A DNA stretch of 64,000 nt from Agromyces sp. Soil535. GTDB taxonomy: Bacteria > Actinomycetota > Actinomycetes > Actinomycetales > Microbacteriaceae. The notes under the pieces are model-generated. The model made no database searches and was not told the origin of the DNA. It saw nothing but the letters and a program-made list of their open reading frames with translations. Shown here piece by piece: positions 7,741-16,305 of this stretch (position 1 is the first letter of the stretch; every line of letters begins with the position of its first letter). The position numbers were made by a program, and so were the translations under genes. Location: positions 23,339 through 87,338 of the forward strand of contig NZ_LMRW01000007.1 in NCBI RefSeq assembly GCF_001428255.1. Direction: 5' to 3'.

Positions 7741-8095
7741 GGTTACATTCCTTTCGGGTGGGGATACCGCCTGGTTGGGGGTATGGCCGAAGTTACGAGC
7801 GGCGGCGCAGCGCCGGATCCGTGCAGCCACCCCGCCTGGCCTCGGAATATTCCTGAGTTTCTCTCAGTACAATCCGCCCGCGGCTGCTCCGAACGGAGCC
7901 CGCCAGCCCTGAGACCCGGCTCCTGGCACGGGTGTGCGCGGCACGGCGAACTCCGTCGCGGAATCTTGCGTCCACGCAAGAAAGCCGCGCCGGGCCGCAA
8001 CACATCGCGGGAAGCCTGCATCTAGCCTTGAAGCAGCGGCCGATCGGCCGCATCCATGCCGCGCTCGCGGCCGCACCCGGGGAACGGAGGTTCAC
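7741..8095. promoter_or_regulatory. divergent intergenic region with two short palindromes and a stem-loop
   Basis: This 355-bp gap separates the repeat lipoprotein from the DUF6421-like gene. It holds GGAATATTCC (7844-7853, perfect palindrome) abutting CTGAG-N5-CTCAG (7853-7867). On the minus strand a possible promoter (TTGTAC, 17 bases, TATTCC) overlaps both. A separate perfect stem CTTGCGT-CC-ACGCAAG lies at 7965-7980. No convincing gene was seen here. Confidence 0.4.
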
Positions 8096-9583
8096 ATGTC
8101 GAACACCACGATCGACGCCATCGTCGGCGAACCCGAGGTCCTCGAGGACGAGGTCTCCGCGGCCGACATCGCGCTCGCGGCCGACGTCGAGACCGACCCC
8201 GCGTGGCTCCGACTCAAGGAGTCCGCGACGCGGCTCCAGGCGCTGCAGGCGAAGGACGGCTCGGTGCCCGAGGAGGGCGACGCAGTGCCCGATGCGCGTG
8301 GCGAGGCATCCGCGCTCGTCGACGCGGTCGTGGAGTCGATCGAGGAACTCGCACCGCGGTTCCCGCACGAGTCCGCGTACCTCGCGGCATCCGTGGTGGA
8401 CTTCCGCCGCTGGCAGGCAGAGGGCTTCGGCGCGCCCGACTTCCTCGACTCGCTCGTGGAGTTCCAGCCGCAGCGGCACCGCATCGACGGCATCCGCCAC
8501 CTCGTCGTGTTCCCGATGGTCACGCAGAACGGCTCGCCGGACCGCCATGTCGAGGCGCTCGTCGTCGAGACGATCTGGCCCGAGTTCGTCGCCGCGCTCG
8601 AGGCCGGCGACTACTCGAACAAGCTGTTCGTGAGCCTGCGGCTCGTCGACTTCACGCCCGGGTACGACACGAACTCGGCGGTGCTGTTCCCTGAGACCGT
8701 GGCGATGCGCGAGATCCCGCCGTTCACGTGGGGCGCGATCTTCCAGGACCGCGAGGCTGCCCGGTACCGCAGGGTGGTGCGCGCGGCATCCGAGATCACG
8801 AAGCTCGAGCTGCCGGATGACGCGGCCGCACTGCTCGACGACCAGGAGCTCGCCGAGCGCACGTTCGTGATGTGGGACATCATCCACGACCGCACCCACA
8901 TGCGCGGCGACCTGCCGTTCGACCCGTTCATGATCAAGCAGCGGATGCCGTTCTTCCTGTACTCGCTCGAGGAGCTGCGGTGCGACCTCACCGCGTTCCG
9001 CGAGTCGGTGAAGATCGAGCGCAGCCTGCGCAAGCGGGCGACTGAGCACACCGAGGGGGAAGGCGAGGCGCTGTCGGCGGTCGACTCGCAGCTGCTCGAA
9101 CACGGCAAGCTCGTGCAGTACGCGGTGATCTTCGACCGCATCTTCCGGTTCGCCATCACGGGCTCGCGCGTGCGCAACTACGACGGACTCGGCGGCCAGC
9201 TGCTGTTCGCGTGGCTGCACCGCAAGCACGTGCTCGAGTGGACGGATGTCTCGCTGAGGTTCGACTGGGACGCGGTGCCCGACGCCGTCGTGGAACTGGG
9301 CGACGCGATCGACGAGCTCTACTGGAAGTCGATCGACCGCCCGAAGACGGCGCACTGGCTCGCCGCGTACGACCTCGTGCGCAGCGTGGTGACGCCGAAC
9401 CCGGCGTCGGCGTGGGCCGAGGGGCTGCCACGCGAGGTGCTCGCCGGCCCGCCGAAGGGCTACACCGACCTCATGATGGACGACGAGTTCCCGCTGTCGA
9501 TGTTCTACGAGGCCCTCGACAAGAAGATGAAGCCGGTCATCGAGTCGACCGTCGGCATCACCGCGGCCACGCCCGACGCCTGA
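8096..9583 (+). CDS. DUF6421-like protein, conserved actinobacterial protein of unknown function
   Basis: This 495-residue soluble protein has no signal peptide or membrane helix. Its best block is MWDIIHDRTHMRGDLPFDPF followed by MIKQRMPFFLYSLEELRCDL, with two histidines and several acids that could bind a metal. That block and the length match what I recall as DUF6421. The ATG at 8096 follows GGAGG (8086-8090), so the upstream in-frame extension from 7934 is rejected. A short-chain dehydrogenase gene follows 97 bp downstream on the same strand, separated by a large hairpin, and the two may work on related chemistry. No enzymatic role can be assigned. Confidence 0.7.
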   Translation: MSNTTIDAIVGEPEVLEDEVSAADIALAADVETDPAWLRLKESATRLQALQAKDGSVPEEGDAVPDARGEASALVDAVVESIEELAPRFPHESAYLAASVVDFRRWQAEGFGAPDFLDSLVEFQPQRHRIDGIRHLVVFPMVTQNGSPDRHVEALVVETIWPEFVAALEAGDYSNKLFVSLRLVDFTPGYDTNSAVLFPETVAMREIPPFTWGAIFQDREAARYRRVVRAASEITKLELPDDAAALLDDQELAERTFVMWDIIHDRTHMRGDLPFDPFMIKQRMPFFLYSLEELRCDLTAFRESVKIERSLRKRATEHTEGEGEALSAVDSQLLEHGKLVQYAVIFDRIFRFAITGSRVRNYDGLGGQLLFAWLHRKHVLEWTDVSLRFDWDAVPDAVVELGDAIDELYWKSIDRPKTAHWLAAYDLVRSVVTPNPASAWAEGLPREVLAGPPKGYTDLMMDDEFPLSMFYEALDKKMKPVIESTVGITAATPDA

Positions 9584-9603
9584 TCGAGGCGACGAACCCC
9601 GAT

Positions 9604-9660
9604 CGAGCCACGCCGAGCGGCCGCGGATGCCGCATCCGAACAGCTGCTCGGCGTGGCTCG
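9604..9660 (+). promoter_or_regulatory. 14-bp-stem hairpin with nested hairpin between DUF6421-like and SDR genes
   Basis: CGAGCCACGCCGAG (9604-9617) pairs perfectly with CTCGGCGTGGCTCG (9647-9660). The 29-base loop itself contains CGGATGC-C-GCATCCG (9624-9638). No T tract follows. It could be a terminator, an mRNA processing or stability element, or an attenuator for the SDR gene that starts 21 bases later. Confidence 0.7.
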
Positions 9661-9680
9661 CCGTATGAGAGGCTGGCAAT

Positions 9681-10385
9681 GTGACCGAATCGAGCGACGT
9701 GCAGGGTCGGACGGTCCTCATCGCGGGAGCGACAAGCGACTCCGGCCGAGCGGTGGCCAGCGCCCTGCTCGGCGCCGGCGCGCGGGTCGTCGCGGTGGGC
9801 AGCGACCAGGGACGGCTCGAGGCGCTCGAAGCCGAGATCCCCGGAGTGATCGTCGAGCAGGCCGACCTCGCCGACGAGGATCACGTGCTCGAGCTCGCGA
9901 TGCGGGTGCACGGGCGTGTCGGCGACATCGACGGCGTGATCCACCTCGTCGGTGGCTGGCGAGGCGGCGGCGGCATCTCGGGGCAGACCGAGGAGGACTA
10001 CCGCGTGCTCGAGCGCTCGTTCACCGCGCTCCGCCACGTGAGCCGGGCCTTCTGGGGGGACCTCGTCACCTCGACCGCCGGCCGCATCGCGATCGTGTCG
10101 TCGGTCATGGTCGAGTCACCCACGGCCGGCAGCGCGAACTACGCCGCCGTCAAGGCGGCGAGCGAGTCGTGGATGCGCTCGCTCGCCCACGGCTTCGCCC
10201 CGCGACCGGTCGACGAAGCCGGGGCACTGCAGGAGCGCGAACCAGGAGGCGGGGCGGCCGTCGTGTTCCGCGTGAAGTCGCTCGCCGGCCTCGAGGAGCG
10301 GCTCGCGGCATCCGTCGTCGACCTCTGGCGAGCGGATGCCGCAGAGCTCAACGGGTCCGTCGTCGAGCTCGTCGAGCCCGCCTGA
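9681..10385 (+). CDS. short-chain dehydrogenase/reductase (SDR)
   Basis: This 234-residue classical SDR has a Rossmann nucleotide site at ~15-22 (AGATSDSG, a variant of TGxxxGxG). The catalytic set is visible: Ser140/141 in IAIVSS, Tyr154 and Lys158 in NYAAVKAA. Substrate and cofactor preference are not readable. Residues ~175-195 (PVDEAGALQEREPGGGAAVVF) form a loosely conserved segment near the usual substrate loop. The GTG at 9681 has GAGAGG about 8 bases upstream. It follows the DUF6421-like gene in the same direction after a strong hairpin. Confidence 0.85.
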   Translation: MTESSDVQGRTVLIAGATSDSGRAVASALLGAGARVVAVGSDQGRLEALEAEIPGVIVEQADLADEDHVLELAMRVHGRVGDIDGVIHLVGGWRGGGGISGQTEEDYRVLERSFTALRHVSRAFWGDLVTSTAGRIAIVSSVMVESPTAGSANYAAVKAASESWMRSLAHGFAPRPVDEAGALQEREPGGGAAVVFRVKSLAGLEERLAASVVDLWRADAAELNGSVVELVEPA

Positions 10386-10421
10386 CGGCCGACGCCACAG
10401 CGCCCGGGATCGTGCCGGGGG

Positions 10422-11090
10422 TCAGTTCGTGCCGTCGGTCGCGTGCACGGCGTAGCCCCAGCAGCCCGCATCCTGCCAGCGGTACCCCTTGCCGCTCTTC
10501 GCGTCGCCGTGCAGGGCGAACTCCCAGGCCGCGACCTCATCTGGCGTGAGGTCGGCGGGCATCGCCGGGAAGCGGTTGGAGGTGTCGGCGCCCGGGTTCC
10601 ACCACTCCCAGTAGAGGTACTCGTGGCGGGCCTCGGCCATGCAGATGAGCACGAGCTGCTGGAACTCGAGCCATGCCTGGCGTTCCGCCGCGTTCGGCGG
10701 CGCGGCGTCGGGATCGGGCATGCTCGGCGGACCGCCCGGTGCCGGCTCGTCGGAGGTACGGCGGTCGCCGTCGGGCGTCGGGGCCGGCGTGGGGGCGGAC
10801 CCGGTGGGCGGCTCGCCGGCCGGCGGCTCGGATGCCGGCGGGGTCGGTTGGGGCGTGGCGCCGCGCCCCGGCTGCGTGGCACCGTCGGCGCCGCTCGCCG
10901 AACCGGTCGGCTGCGGGGCCGACGTGGCGCCCGGCCCGGCTTCGTAGGTTCCCGGATCGCCCGACGCGGGCGCGGGATATCGTGCGTCGTAGAAGACGGG
11001 TGCGCCCGTGGTCGCGGCGGCGGCACCCACGAAGACAGCGGCCACGAGGGCGGCGGCGACGCCCGCGCTCAGCAGTAGCGTCCGGCGCAT
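10422..11090 (-). CDS. membrane-anchored or secreted Pro/Ala-rich protein, unknown function
   Basis: This 222-residue protein starts with an RR-containing signal or anchor (MRRTLLLSAGVAAALVAAVFVGAAA). A long Pro/Gly/Ala/Thr-rich, low-complexity stalk (~45-130) follows, then a compact C-terminal domain of ~85 residues (NAAERQAWLEFQQLVLICMAEARHEYLYWEWWNP...) with two cysteines. This is typical of cell-surface proteins with a wall-spanning linker. The ATG at 11090 has GGGAGG upstream; a longer in-frame start would lose the signal. It lies behind the MFS gene at 11212 on the same strand, separated by a strong hairpin, so it is probably transcribed separately. Confidence 0.65.
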   Translation of the reverse strand: MRRTLLLSAGVAAALVAAVFVGAAAATTGAPVFYDARYPAPASGDPGTYEAGPGATSAPQPTGSASGADGATQPGRGATPQPTPPASEPPAGEPPTGSAPTPAPTPDGDRRTSDEPAPGGPPSMPDPDAAPPNAAERQAWLEFQQLVLICMAEARHEYLYWEWWNPGADTSNRFPAMPADLTPDEVAAWEFALHGDAKSGKGYRWQDAGCWGYAVHATDGTN

Positions 11091-11166
11091 GGGGCCCCCC
11101 TCCCGGCGTCGTCGGCGCGTCGTTGGCGCCAGTGCGTGTCCGGATATGCTATACGCCGATCCGTGT

Positions 11167-11180
11167 CCCCCGAAAGGGGG
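11167..11180 (-). terminator. GNRA-loop hairpin after MFS gene
   Basis: The sequence CCCCCGAAAGGGGG is a perfect 5-bp G:C stem; the plus strand reads a GAAA tetraloop and the minus-strand transcript reads TTTC. It lies 32 bp after the MFS stop at 11212 and before the next minus-strand gene. It is probably a terminator without a U tract. Confidence 0.55.
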
Positions 11181-11211
11181 CGGGTCACACCGAGGCGACG
11201 GGTTCCTTGCG

Positions 11212-12561
11212 CTACGCCGGGGGCGTCGCGGCATCCGGGGCCGGACCGTCGCCCCGCGTCGCGGCATCCGATGCGGGACCGTCGTCCGTCACCACGGCCG
11301 GCATGACCTCCCGGGCGGTGTCGGCCGGGTCGGCCTGCGCGCGGCTGAGGAGGACGAACGGCGCGGCGATCGCGGTGATCACGCCGCTCCAGAGCATGGA
11401 TCCGCTGTAGCCGCCGAGGTCTGCCGAGCGGCCCAGGATGGGCTGGAACACCGCGCCGCCTGCGCTGCCCAGGAGCGAGTCGAAGGACAGCACGGTCGCT
11501 CGCTGCTTCGACGGGATCATGTCGTTGAGGTACGCGCGATGCACCGGGTCGTCGATCGACGACGCAATGCCCCAGACGGCGAGCAGCACGATGGCCACCC
11601 AGAAGTTGGTCGTGAACGCGAGCGCGACGAGGACCACCGCGCTCGACACCGTCGCAAGCAGGATGGCGGACGTGCGCTTGCGGAAGAGCCGCCGCGCGTA
11701 CGGCGCGAGCACCCCGCCCACGATGCCCGCCCCCGAGAGGATGGCGGCCGCAAGCCCTGCGATCGAGTACGCACCCTCGTCGCCCCAGAGCTCGAGGAGG
11801 TACGGCTGGAGGGCGTAGAAGACGTAGATGCCGACGCCGGCTGTGAACGGGGTGGCGAGCATGAGCCATCGCACGGGCGGGTTGCCGAGGCCGTAGCGGA
11901 CCGACGCCCGCAACACGTTGCCGGTCGCCTTCAGCGGCCCCACGCCTCGCTCGGGCGTGAACCCGAGGTCGCGCATGAGCAGGGCGGCGACGATGAACAT
12001 GAGCGCGAGCACGCCCCCGCGGATGAGGAAGGGCACGCCGAGGTTGGTGAGCTGCGCCACGACGCCGCCGAGCACGGACCCCGCAAGCATCGCCACGCTT
12101 CCCACGATCATGGCACGTCCGAAGACGGTCTCGAGGCTGCCGCGGTACCCGGTGGCGTGGAGCGCGTCGACGAGCCAGGCGTCGACCGCGCCGGAGAAGA
12201 ACGTGAACCCGAGCCCGAGCAGCACCGACACGATCGCCCACGCCCAGAACGGCGACTCCCACACCCAGAGCAGCCAGTACATCACGGTGGTCACCGCAAG
12301 CGTGATGGTGCCGAGCAGGTAGGAGGCACGTCGCCCGAGCGTGTCGGCGACCACGCCCGTCGGGATCTCGAAGATGAACATGCCGGCGCTGAAGAACGCG
12401 TTCGCGGCGAACGCCTCGAGGTTGGTGAGGCCCGCGTCGAGCAGGAACAGCGTGTTGATGCCCCAGATGAAGGAGGCAGCGAGGGTGTTGCCGAGCATGA
12501 GCGTGTAGTACACCGCCTGCACGCTCTGCGGGGTCGGAGCACGTCGCGCCGCGGCGTTCAC
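11212..12561 (-). CDS. MFS transporter
   Basis: This 449-residue protein has 12 predicted helices and an MFS motif A-like loop FEIPTGVVADTLGRRASYLLG (~63-83). The C-terminal ~35 residues are an Asp/Pro/Ala-rich cytoplasmic tail. It resembles the actinobacterial MFS members that lack a recognised substrate. GTG start with GGAGG about 5 bases upstream. It is divergent from the holin-like gene at 12682. No regulator gene is adjacent, and substrate cannot be inferred. Confidence 0.82.
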   Translation of the reverse strand: MNAAARRAPTPQSVQAVYYTLMLGNTLAASFIWGINTLFLLDAGLTNLEAFAANAFFSAGMFIFEIPTGVVADTLGRRASYLLGTITLAVTTVMYWLLWVWESPFWAWAIVSVLLGLGFTFFSGAVDAWLVDALHATGYRGSLETVFGRAMIVGSVAMLAGSVLGGVVAQLTNLGVPFLIRGGVLALMFIVAALLMRDLGFTPERGVGPLKATGNVLRASVRYGLGNPPVRWLMLATPFTAGVGIYVFYALQPYLLELWGDEGAYSIAGLAAAILSGAGIVGGVLAPYARRLFRKRTSAILLATVSSAVVLVALAFTTNFWVAIVLLAVWGIASSIDDPVHRAYLNDMIPSKQRATVLSFDSLLGSAGGAVFQPILGRSADLGGYSGSMLWSGVITAIAAPFVLLSRAQADPADTAREVMPAVVTDDGPASDAATRGDGPAPDAATPPA

Positions 12562-12646
12562 GAGGACCTCCGAGATTGCGTCACCCGATCATCTTGCTCC
12601 CGCGCACGCCGCCAGCCAAGGGTGGATGACGGTGTGGCGCGGTGCG

Positions 12647-12675
12647 TTGACCCGGGGTGGCCCCGCCGATACTCT
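12647..12675 (+). promoter_or_regulatory. sigma-A-type promoter for leaderless transcript
   Basis: TTGACC (12647-12652), 17 bases, then TACTCT (12670-12675). The expected start of transcription falls on or next to the ATG at 12682, and there is no ribosome site between, so the mRNA is probably leaderless. Confidence 0.6.
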
Positions 12676-12681
12676 CCGGGC

Positions 12682-13068
12682 ATGGTGCGCTTCCTCATCC
12701 GCGTGGCGGTCTTCGTCGGCTCCGCCGCGCTCGGCCTGTTCCTCGCGTCGCTGCTCATACCCGGGTTCCATGTCCACCTTGCGGGTTTCCTCGTCGCGAT
12801 CCTGGTCTTCGCGATCGCGCAGGCATTGATCGAGTGGCTGGTCGAGCGGATCTTCCATCGATCGTCGCCCACCGTCGCGGGCATCGCGGGACTGCTCTCC
12901 ACGTTCCTCGCGCTGTGGATCGCGACGCTCTTCACTGACGGCCTCAGCTTCGACGACGTCGGCGCCTGGATCCTCGCCGCGGTCGTCGTCTGGCTCACGA
13001 CGGCGCTGCTCGGCTGGCTCGCAGCGAGGTTCCTGCTGCGGCCTCGGGGGGCCGAGCAGCAGCGCTGA
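12682..13068 (+). CDS. phage-holin-superfamily-IV-like small membrane protein
   Basis: This 128-residue protein has four hydrophobic helices (FLIRVAVFVGSAALGLFLASLLIPG, LAGFLVAILVFAIAQALIEWLV, VAGIAGLLSTFLALWIATLF, WILAAVVVWLTTALLGWLA). Length and helix pattern match the chromosomal membrane proteins annotated as phage holin family/superfamily IV (PF04020 type). These are not part of a prophage here, and their function is unknown. The ATG at 12682 is placed right at the predicted transcription start. It is convergent with the SulP gene. Confidence 0.75.
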   Translation: MVRFLIRVAVFVGSAALGLFLASLLIPGFHVHLAGFLVAILVFAIAQALIEWLVERIFHRSSPTVAGIAGLLSTFLALWIATLFTDGLSFDDVGAWILAAVVVWLTTALLGWLAARFLLRPRGAEQQR

Positions 13069-13144
13069 CGCCCCAGCGGCTCAGTGCATGTCGTCCTGGC
13101 CGGTGACGCGCGTGGCGAGGCCGACCCGTTGGGGTGACGGCGGG

Positions 13145-14854
13145 TCACTGTCGCTGGCGCACCCACTCCAACGCGTCTCGGTGCGCGCGGCGCACCGCCT
13201 CGCCGATCCACTCCGAACTCCGGTAGAGGCGCTCGGGACCGAGGCGTTCGAGCAGGCCGCCGGCCCCGAGCTGGTCGCGGACCCGATCGCTGGCGACCAC
13301 GAGCCAGAGTGTGGAGTCGTGCTCTTCCAGGTCGTCGAGGTACCGGCCGAGCACCGCGATGGACGACAACCCGAGCTCGTCGATCCCGCGAAGTCGGAGG
13401 ATGACGACGGATCCCCGGGAGTCGGCCCCCACCTTCGGCAACTGCGCCTCGAAGACGGGAGCGCTCGCATAGAACAGGCTGCCGTAGGGCTGCAGCACCA
13501 CGACGTCGTGGGGCGGCAACGTGTGCACCGGGTCGACCTCGCGCATCCGACTGTCTCCATGGAACTCGAGCTGGCGGACGCGGAGGCGGTTGGATTGCTG
13601 GGCGACGAACAGGATGATGCCGAGGCCCACCCCCACGAGCACCGCGAACTGCAGCGGGATGATGAGCGTGAGCACGAACGTGACCGCCATGATGGCCGTC
13701 TGCAGCGGGCCCGTCTTCGCAACCGACAGCACCCGCGCAGGCTTGACGGCCTGCACGCCGACGACGATGAGCAGCCCGGCGAGCGCGGGCATCGCGACGA
13801 GGGAGACCACACCGGACGCGACGAGGATGACCAACGCCATGACCGCGGCCGCGATGAACAGGGCGAGGCGGGTCCGTGCGCCGGCTGCGACGATGAGCGC
13901 CGAGGCCGACATCGAGCCGCCGACCGGCATGCCCCTGAACACTCCGGCGGCGATGCTGCCGACGCCCTGGCCGATGAAGTTGCGGTCGGAGTTCGCCGGT
14001 TTCCCGTCGGCGTTCGGAACGCCGCCCGCCACGGCGGCGCCCTGCACGAGGCCCACGAACGCGAGCGAGAGCGCCGGCAGCGCAAGGTACGTGATGTCGC
14101 CGATGCTCGGGAGCACCGGAGCCGGAAGGCCCGTCGGCACGTCGGCGACATCGCCGACGGTCAGCACATCCCAGTCGAACACGAAGGTGAAGAGGGCGGC
14201 GAGCGCCGAACCCACGGCTATCGCGACCACGAGGCCGAGCGAGCGCAGCGGCGTTCGCGTGAGCACCACGATGAGCGCGATCGTGACCAGTCCGACGATC
14301 ACCGTCGGCAGGTCGAACAGCCAGAAGTGCGCGAACGTGTCGACCGCCCTGAAGAGCCGGTTCGCCCCTTGGCCGGCGTACCCGGTCAGATTCGTGAGCT
14401 GTCCGAGCACGATGTTGACTCCGACCGCCGTGACGAACCCCACCATGACGGCAGTCGGCACGAAGCGCAGCATCCGGCCGCCCCCGAGGACGCCCGCGAT
14501 GATCATGAAGACGCCGGTGAGCATGGCGAGCGTGTACAGCGCGCGATCGGGGTCGGGCAGAGTGCCGAGGTCGGTGTCGGCGACGATGAGCGCCATCGCG
14601 CCCGTCGCCTGTACGGCCATGAACGAGCTGCTGGTGAACAGCGCGGCTCCCGCCATCCCGAACAGGAAGGCGTAGATGCCTCCGACCGGGTTGACCCCGG
14701 CGAGCAGTCCGATCGCGAGCCCGTCGGGAACGCTCTCGACGCCGAGCACGACGCCCGCGAGCGCGTCCTTCCCGAGCGTCTCCCGGCGGAATACCCCGCG
14801 GACGCGGCGCAACCTCGCGGCGAACCACGATTCGCGGGGCGCGGCGACTCCCAT
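13145..14854 (-). CDS. SulP-family anion transporter with C-terminal STAS domain
   Basis: This 569-residue transporter has about 10-14 membrane helices from residue ~25 to ~410, with the SulP N-terminal block (ALAGVVLGVESVPDGLAIGLLAGVNPVGGIYAFLFGM). A cytoplasmic STAS domain occupies ~440-560 (VVVLQPYGSLFYASAPVFEAQLP ... VVILRLRGIDELGLSSIAVLGRYLDDLEEHDSTLWL). Family members move sulfate, bicarbonate or dicarboxylates; the substrate cannot be fixed from sequence. It begins 10 bp after the 2-hydroxyacid dehydrogenase gene stop at 14865, so they form an operon. The product of that enzyme or its organic acid substrate might be the cargo, but this is inference only. Confidence 0.88.
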   Translation of the reverse strand: MGVAAPRESWFAARLRRVRGVFRRETLGKDALAGVVLGVESVPDGLAIGLLAGVNPVGGIYAFLFGMAGAALFTSSSFMAVQATGAMALIVADTDLGTLPDPDRALYTLAMLTGVFMIIAGVLGGGRMLRFVPTAVMVGFVTAVGVNIVLGQLTNLTGYAGQGANRLFRAVDTFAHFWLFDLPTVIVGLVTIALIVVLTRTPLRSLGLVVAIAVGSALAALFTFVFDWDVLTVGDVADVPTGLPAPVLPSIGDITYLALPALSLAFVGLVQGAAVAGGVPNADGKPANSDRNFIGQGVGSIAAGVFRGMPVGGSMSASALIVAAGARTRLALFIAAAVMALVILVASGVVSLVAMPALAGLLIVVGVQAVKPARVLSVAKTGPLQTAIMAVTFVLTLIIPLQFAVLVGVGLGIILFVAQQSNRLRVRQLEFHGDSRMREVDPVHTLPPHDVVVLQPYGSLFYASAPVFEAQLPKVGADSRGSVVILRLRGIDELGLSSIAVLGRYLDDLEEHDSTLWLVVASDRVRDQLGAGGLLERLGPERLYRSSEWIGEAVRRAHRDALEWVRQRQ

Positions 14855-14864
14855 GGACCGAACC

Positions 14865-16268
14865 CTACTCGGGGAACGCCTTGCCCGGATTCAGCGTGCC
14901 GAGCGGGTCGAGCGCACGCTTCACCGCGGCGTGCAACGCGATGACCCGCTCCCCGAGCTCCTCGCGCGCGCCCGGCAGCTTCAGGAGCCCGACGCCGTGC
15001 TCGCCCGTCACCGTGCCGCCGAGCGCGCGGCAGTCGTCGACGATGCGGGCGAACGCGAGCTTCGCGCGGTCCTTCGCCGCGTCGTCGCCCTCGGGCGCGA
15101 TGATCAGCGGGTGCAGGTTGCCGTCGCCCGCGTGGGCGATGTTCGCGATCAGCACGTCGTGCTCGGCCGCTGTCGCCTGGATGCGCGAGAGCATCTCGGG
15201 CACCGCGCGGCGCGGCACGCAGATGTCCTCGGTGAGCACCGGACCGAGTCGCTCGAGCGCGGGGTAGGCGAGCCGGCGGGCGAGGAACAGCCGATCGGCG
15301 TCGGCTCCGTCGGCGGCCTGTGCGACTGAGATCGCGCCGGCCTCCGCCATGATGCGGGCCACGGATGCGGCGAGCGCCTCGCCCGTTGCTCCGACTTCGT
15401 CGACCTTGGCGAGCAGCATCGTGTCGACGCCGTGTGGGAGCCCCAGCGACTGCCACGCGTCGACCGCCTCGACGCACGTGCGGTCGATGAGCTCGAGCGC
15501 GGCGGGCACGATGCCCGCCGCCGTGATCTCCGCGACGGCGACCCCTGCCGCCCGCAGGGACCCGAACGAACCGACCACCGCTCGCTCGTCGCGACCGCCG
15601 AGCGGCAGCAGCCGGAGCGTGACCTCGGTGACGATGCCGAGCGTGCCCTCCGACCCGACCATGAGCGCGGTGAGGTCGTACCCGGTGACGCCCTTCGCCG
15701 TGCGGCGGCCGAGCGCCACCACGTCGCCGTCGGCGAGCACCACCCGCATCCCGAGCACGTAGTCGCCGGTCACGCCGTACTTCACACAGCAGATACCGCC
15801 CGCATTCGTCGCGACGTTGCCGCCGATCGTCGAGATGCGGTAGCTCGCCGGATCCGGCGGGTACCAGAGGCCGTGCGCGGCGACCGCTTCGCGGAGCGTG
15901 TCGTTGATCACGCCCGCTTCGGCGACGACGTACCGCTCGTCGGCGTTCACCTCGACGATGCTGGTCATCCGCTCGAGCGAGACCACGATGCTGCGGGCCA
16001 TCGCGTTCGCGCCGCCCGACAGTCCGGTGCCCGCCCCACGCGGCACGACATGCAGGCCGGATGCCGCCGCGAGGCGCACCACGGCCGACACGTCCTCCTC
16101 GCGCTCGGCGAGCACCACCGCGAGCGGCGGCTCGAACGGGGCCCACTCGGCGTCGTCGTGCGCGTAGGCGTCGAGCGACGCGGCATCCGTGAGCACCTGG
16201 TCGGGCCGGAGCATCCGCCGCAGGTCTGCGACGACGGCGCCGGGGCCGACGGCGTTGGCTGCGGTCAT
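14865..16268 (-). CDS. FAD-linked 2-hydroxyacid dehydrogenase (GlcD/D-lactate dehydrogenase type)
   Basis: This 467-residue flavoenzyme oxidises a 2-hydroxyacid such as glycolate or D-lactate to the oxoacid. The FAD-binding PCMH domain spans ~45-225 with PRGAGTGLSGGANA, GNVATNAGG and VGSEGTLGIVTEVTL. The C-terminal catalytic cap shows IAHAGDGNLHPLI and GTVTGEHGVG, both conserved substrate/metal motifs. The ATG at 16268 has GAGGAG seven bases upstream; the upstream in-frame extension lacks sense. It is in an operon with the SulP-family transporter (10 bp gap). Which hydroxyacid is used is unknown. Confidence 0.9.
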   Translation of the reverse strand: MTAANAVGPGAVVADLRRMLRPDQVLTDAASLDAYAHDDAEWAPFEPPLAVVLAEREEDVSAVVRLAAASGLHVVPRGAGTGLSGGANAMARSIVVSLERMTSIVEVNADERYVVAEAGVINDTLREAVAAHGLWYPPDPASYRISTIGGNVATNAGGICCVKYGVTGDYVLGMRVVLADGDVVALGRRTAKGVTGYDLTALMVGSEGTLGIVTEVTLRLLPLGGRDERAVVGSFGSLRAAGVAVAEITAAGIVPAALELIDRTCVEAVDAWQSLGLPHGVDTMLLAKVDEVGATGEALAASVARIMAEAGAISVAQAADGADADRLFLARRLAYPALERLGPVLTEDICVPRRAVPEMLSRIQATAAEHDVLIANIAHAGDGNLHPLIIAPEGDDAAKDRAKLAFARIVDDCRALGGTVTGEHGVGLLKLPGAREELGERVIALHAAVKRALDPLGTLNPGKAFPE

Positions 16269-16305
16269 GCGGATGCTCCTCGCTTCGGCGGCCGACGGAT
16301 GCGAC

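Noticed and set aside
6658..8025. 455-residue plus-strand frame with repeats
   Set aside because: It is the complement of the repeat lipoprotein; the minus strand has the lipobox and ribosome site.
12682..13068. Prophage remnant suggested by the holin-family gene
   Set aside because: No other phage genes are nearby; chromosomal proteins of this superfamily are common and unrelated to lysis.
13071..13134. Inverted repeat CCCCAGCGG/CCGTTGGGG between holin-like and SulP genes
   Set aside because: The loop of 46 bases and one wobble make a functional terminator doubtful.
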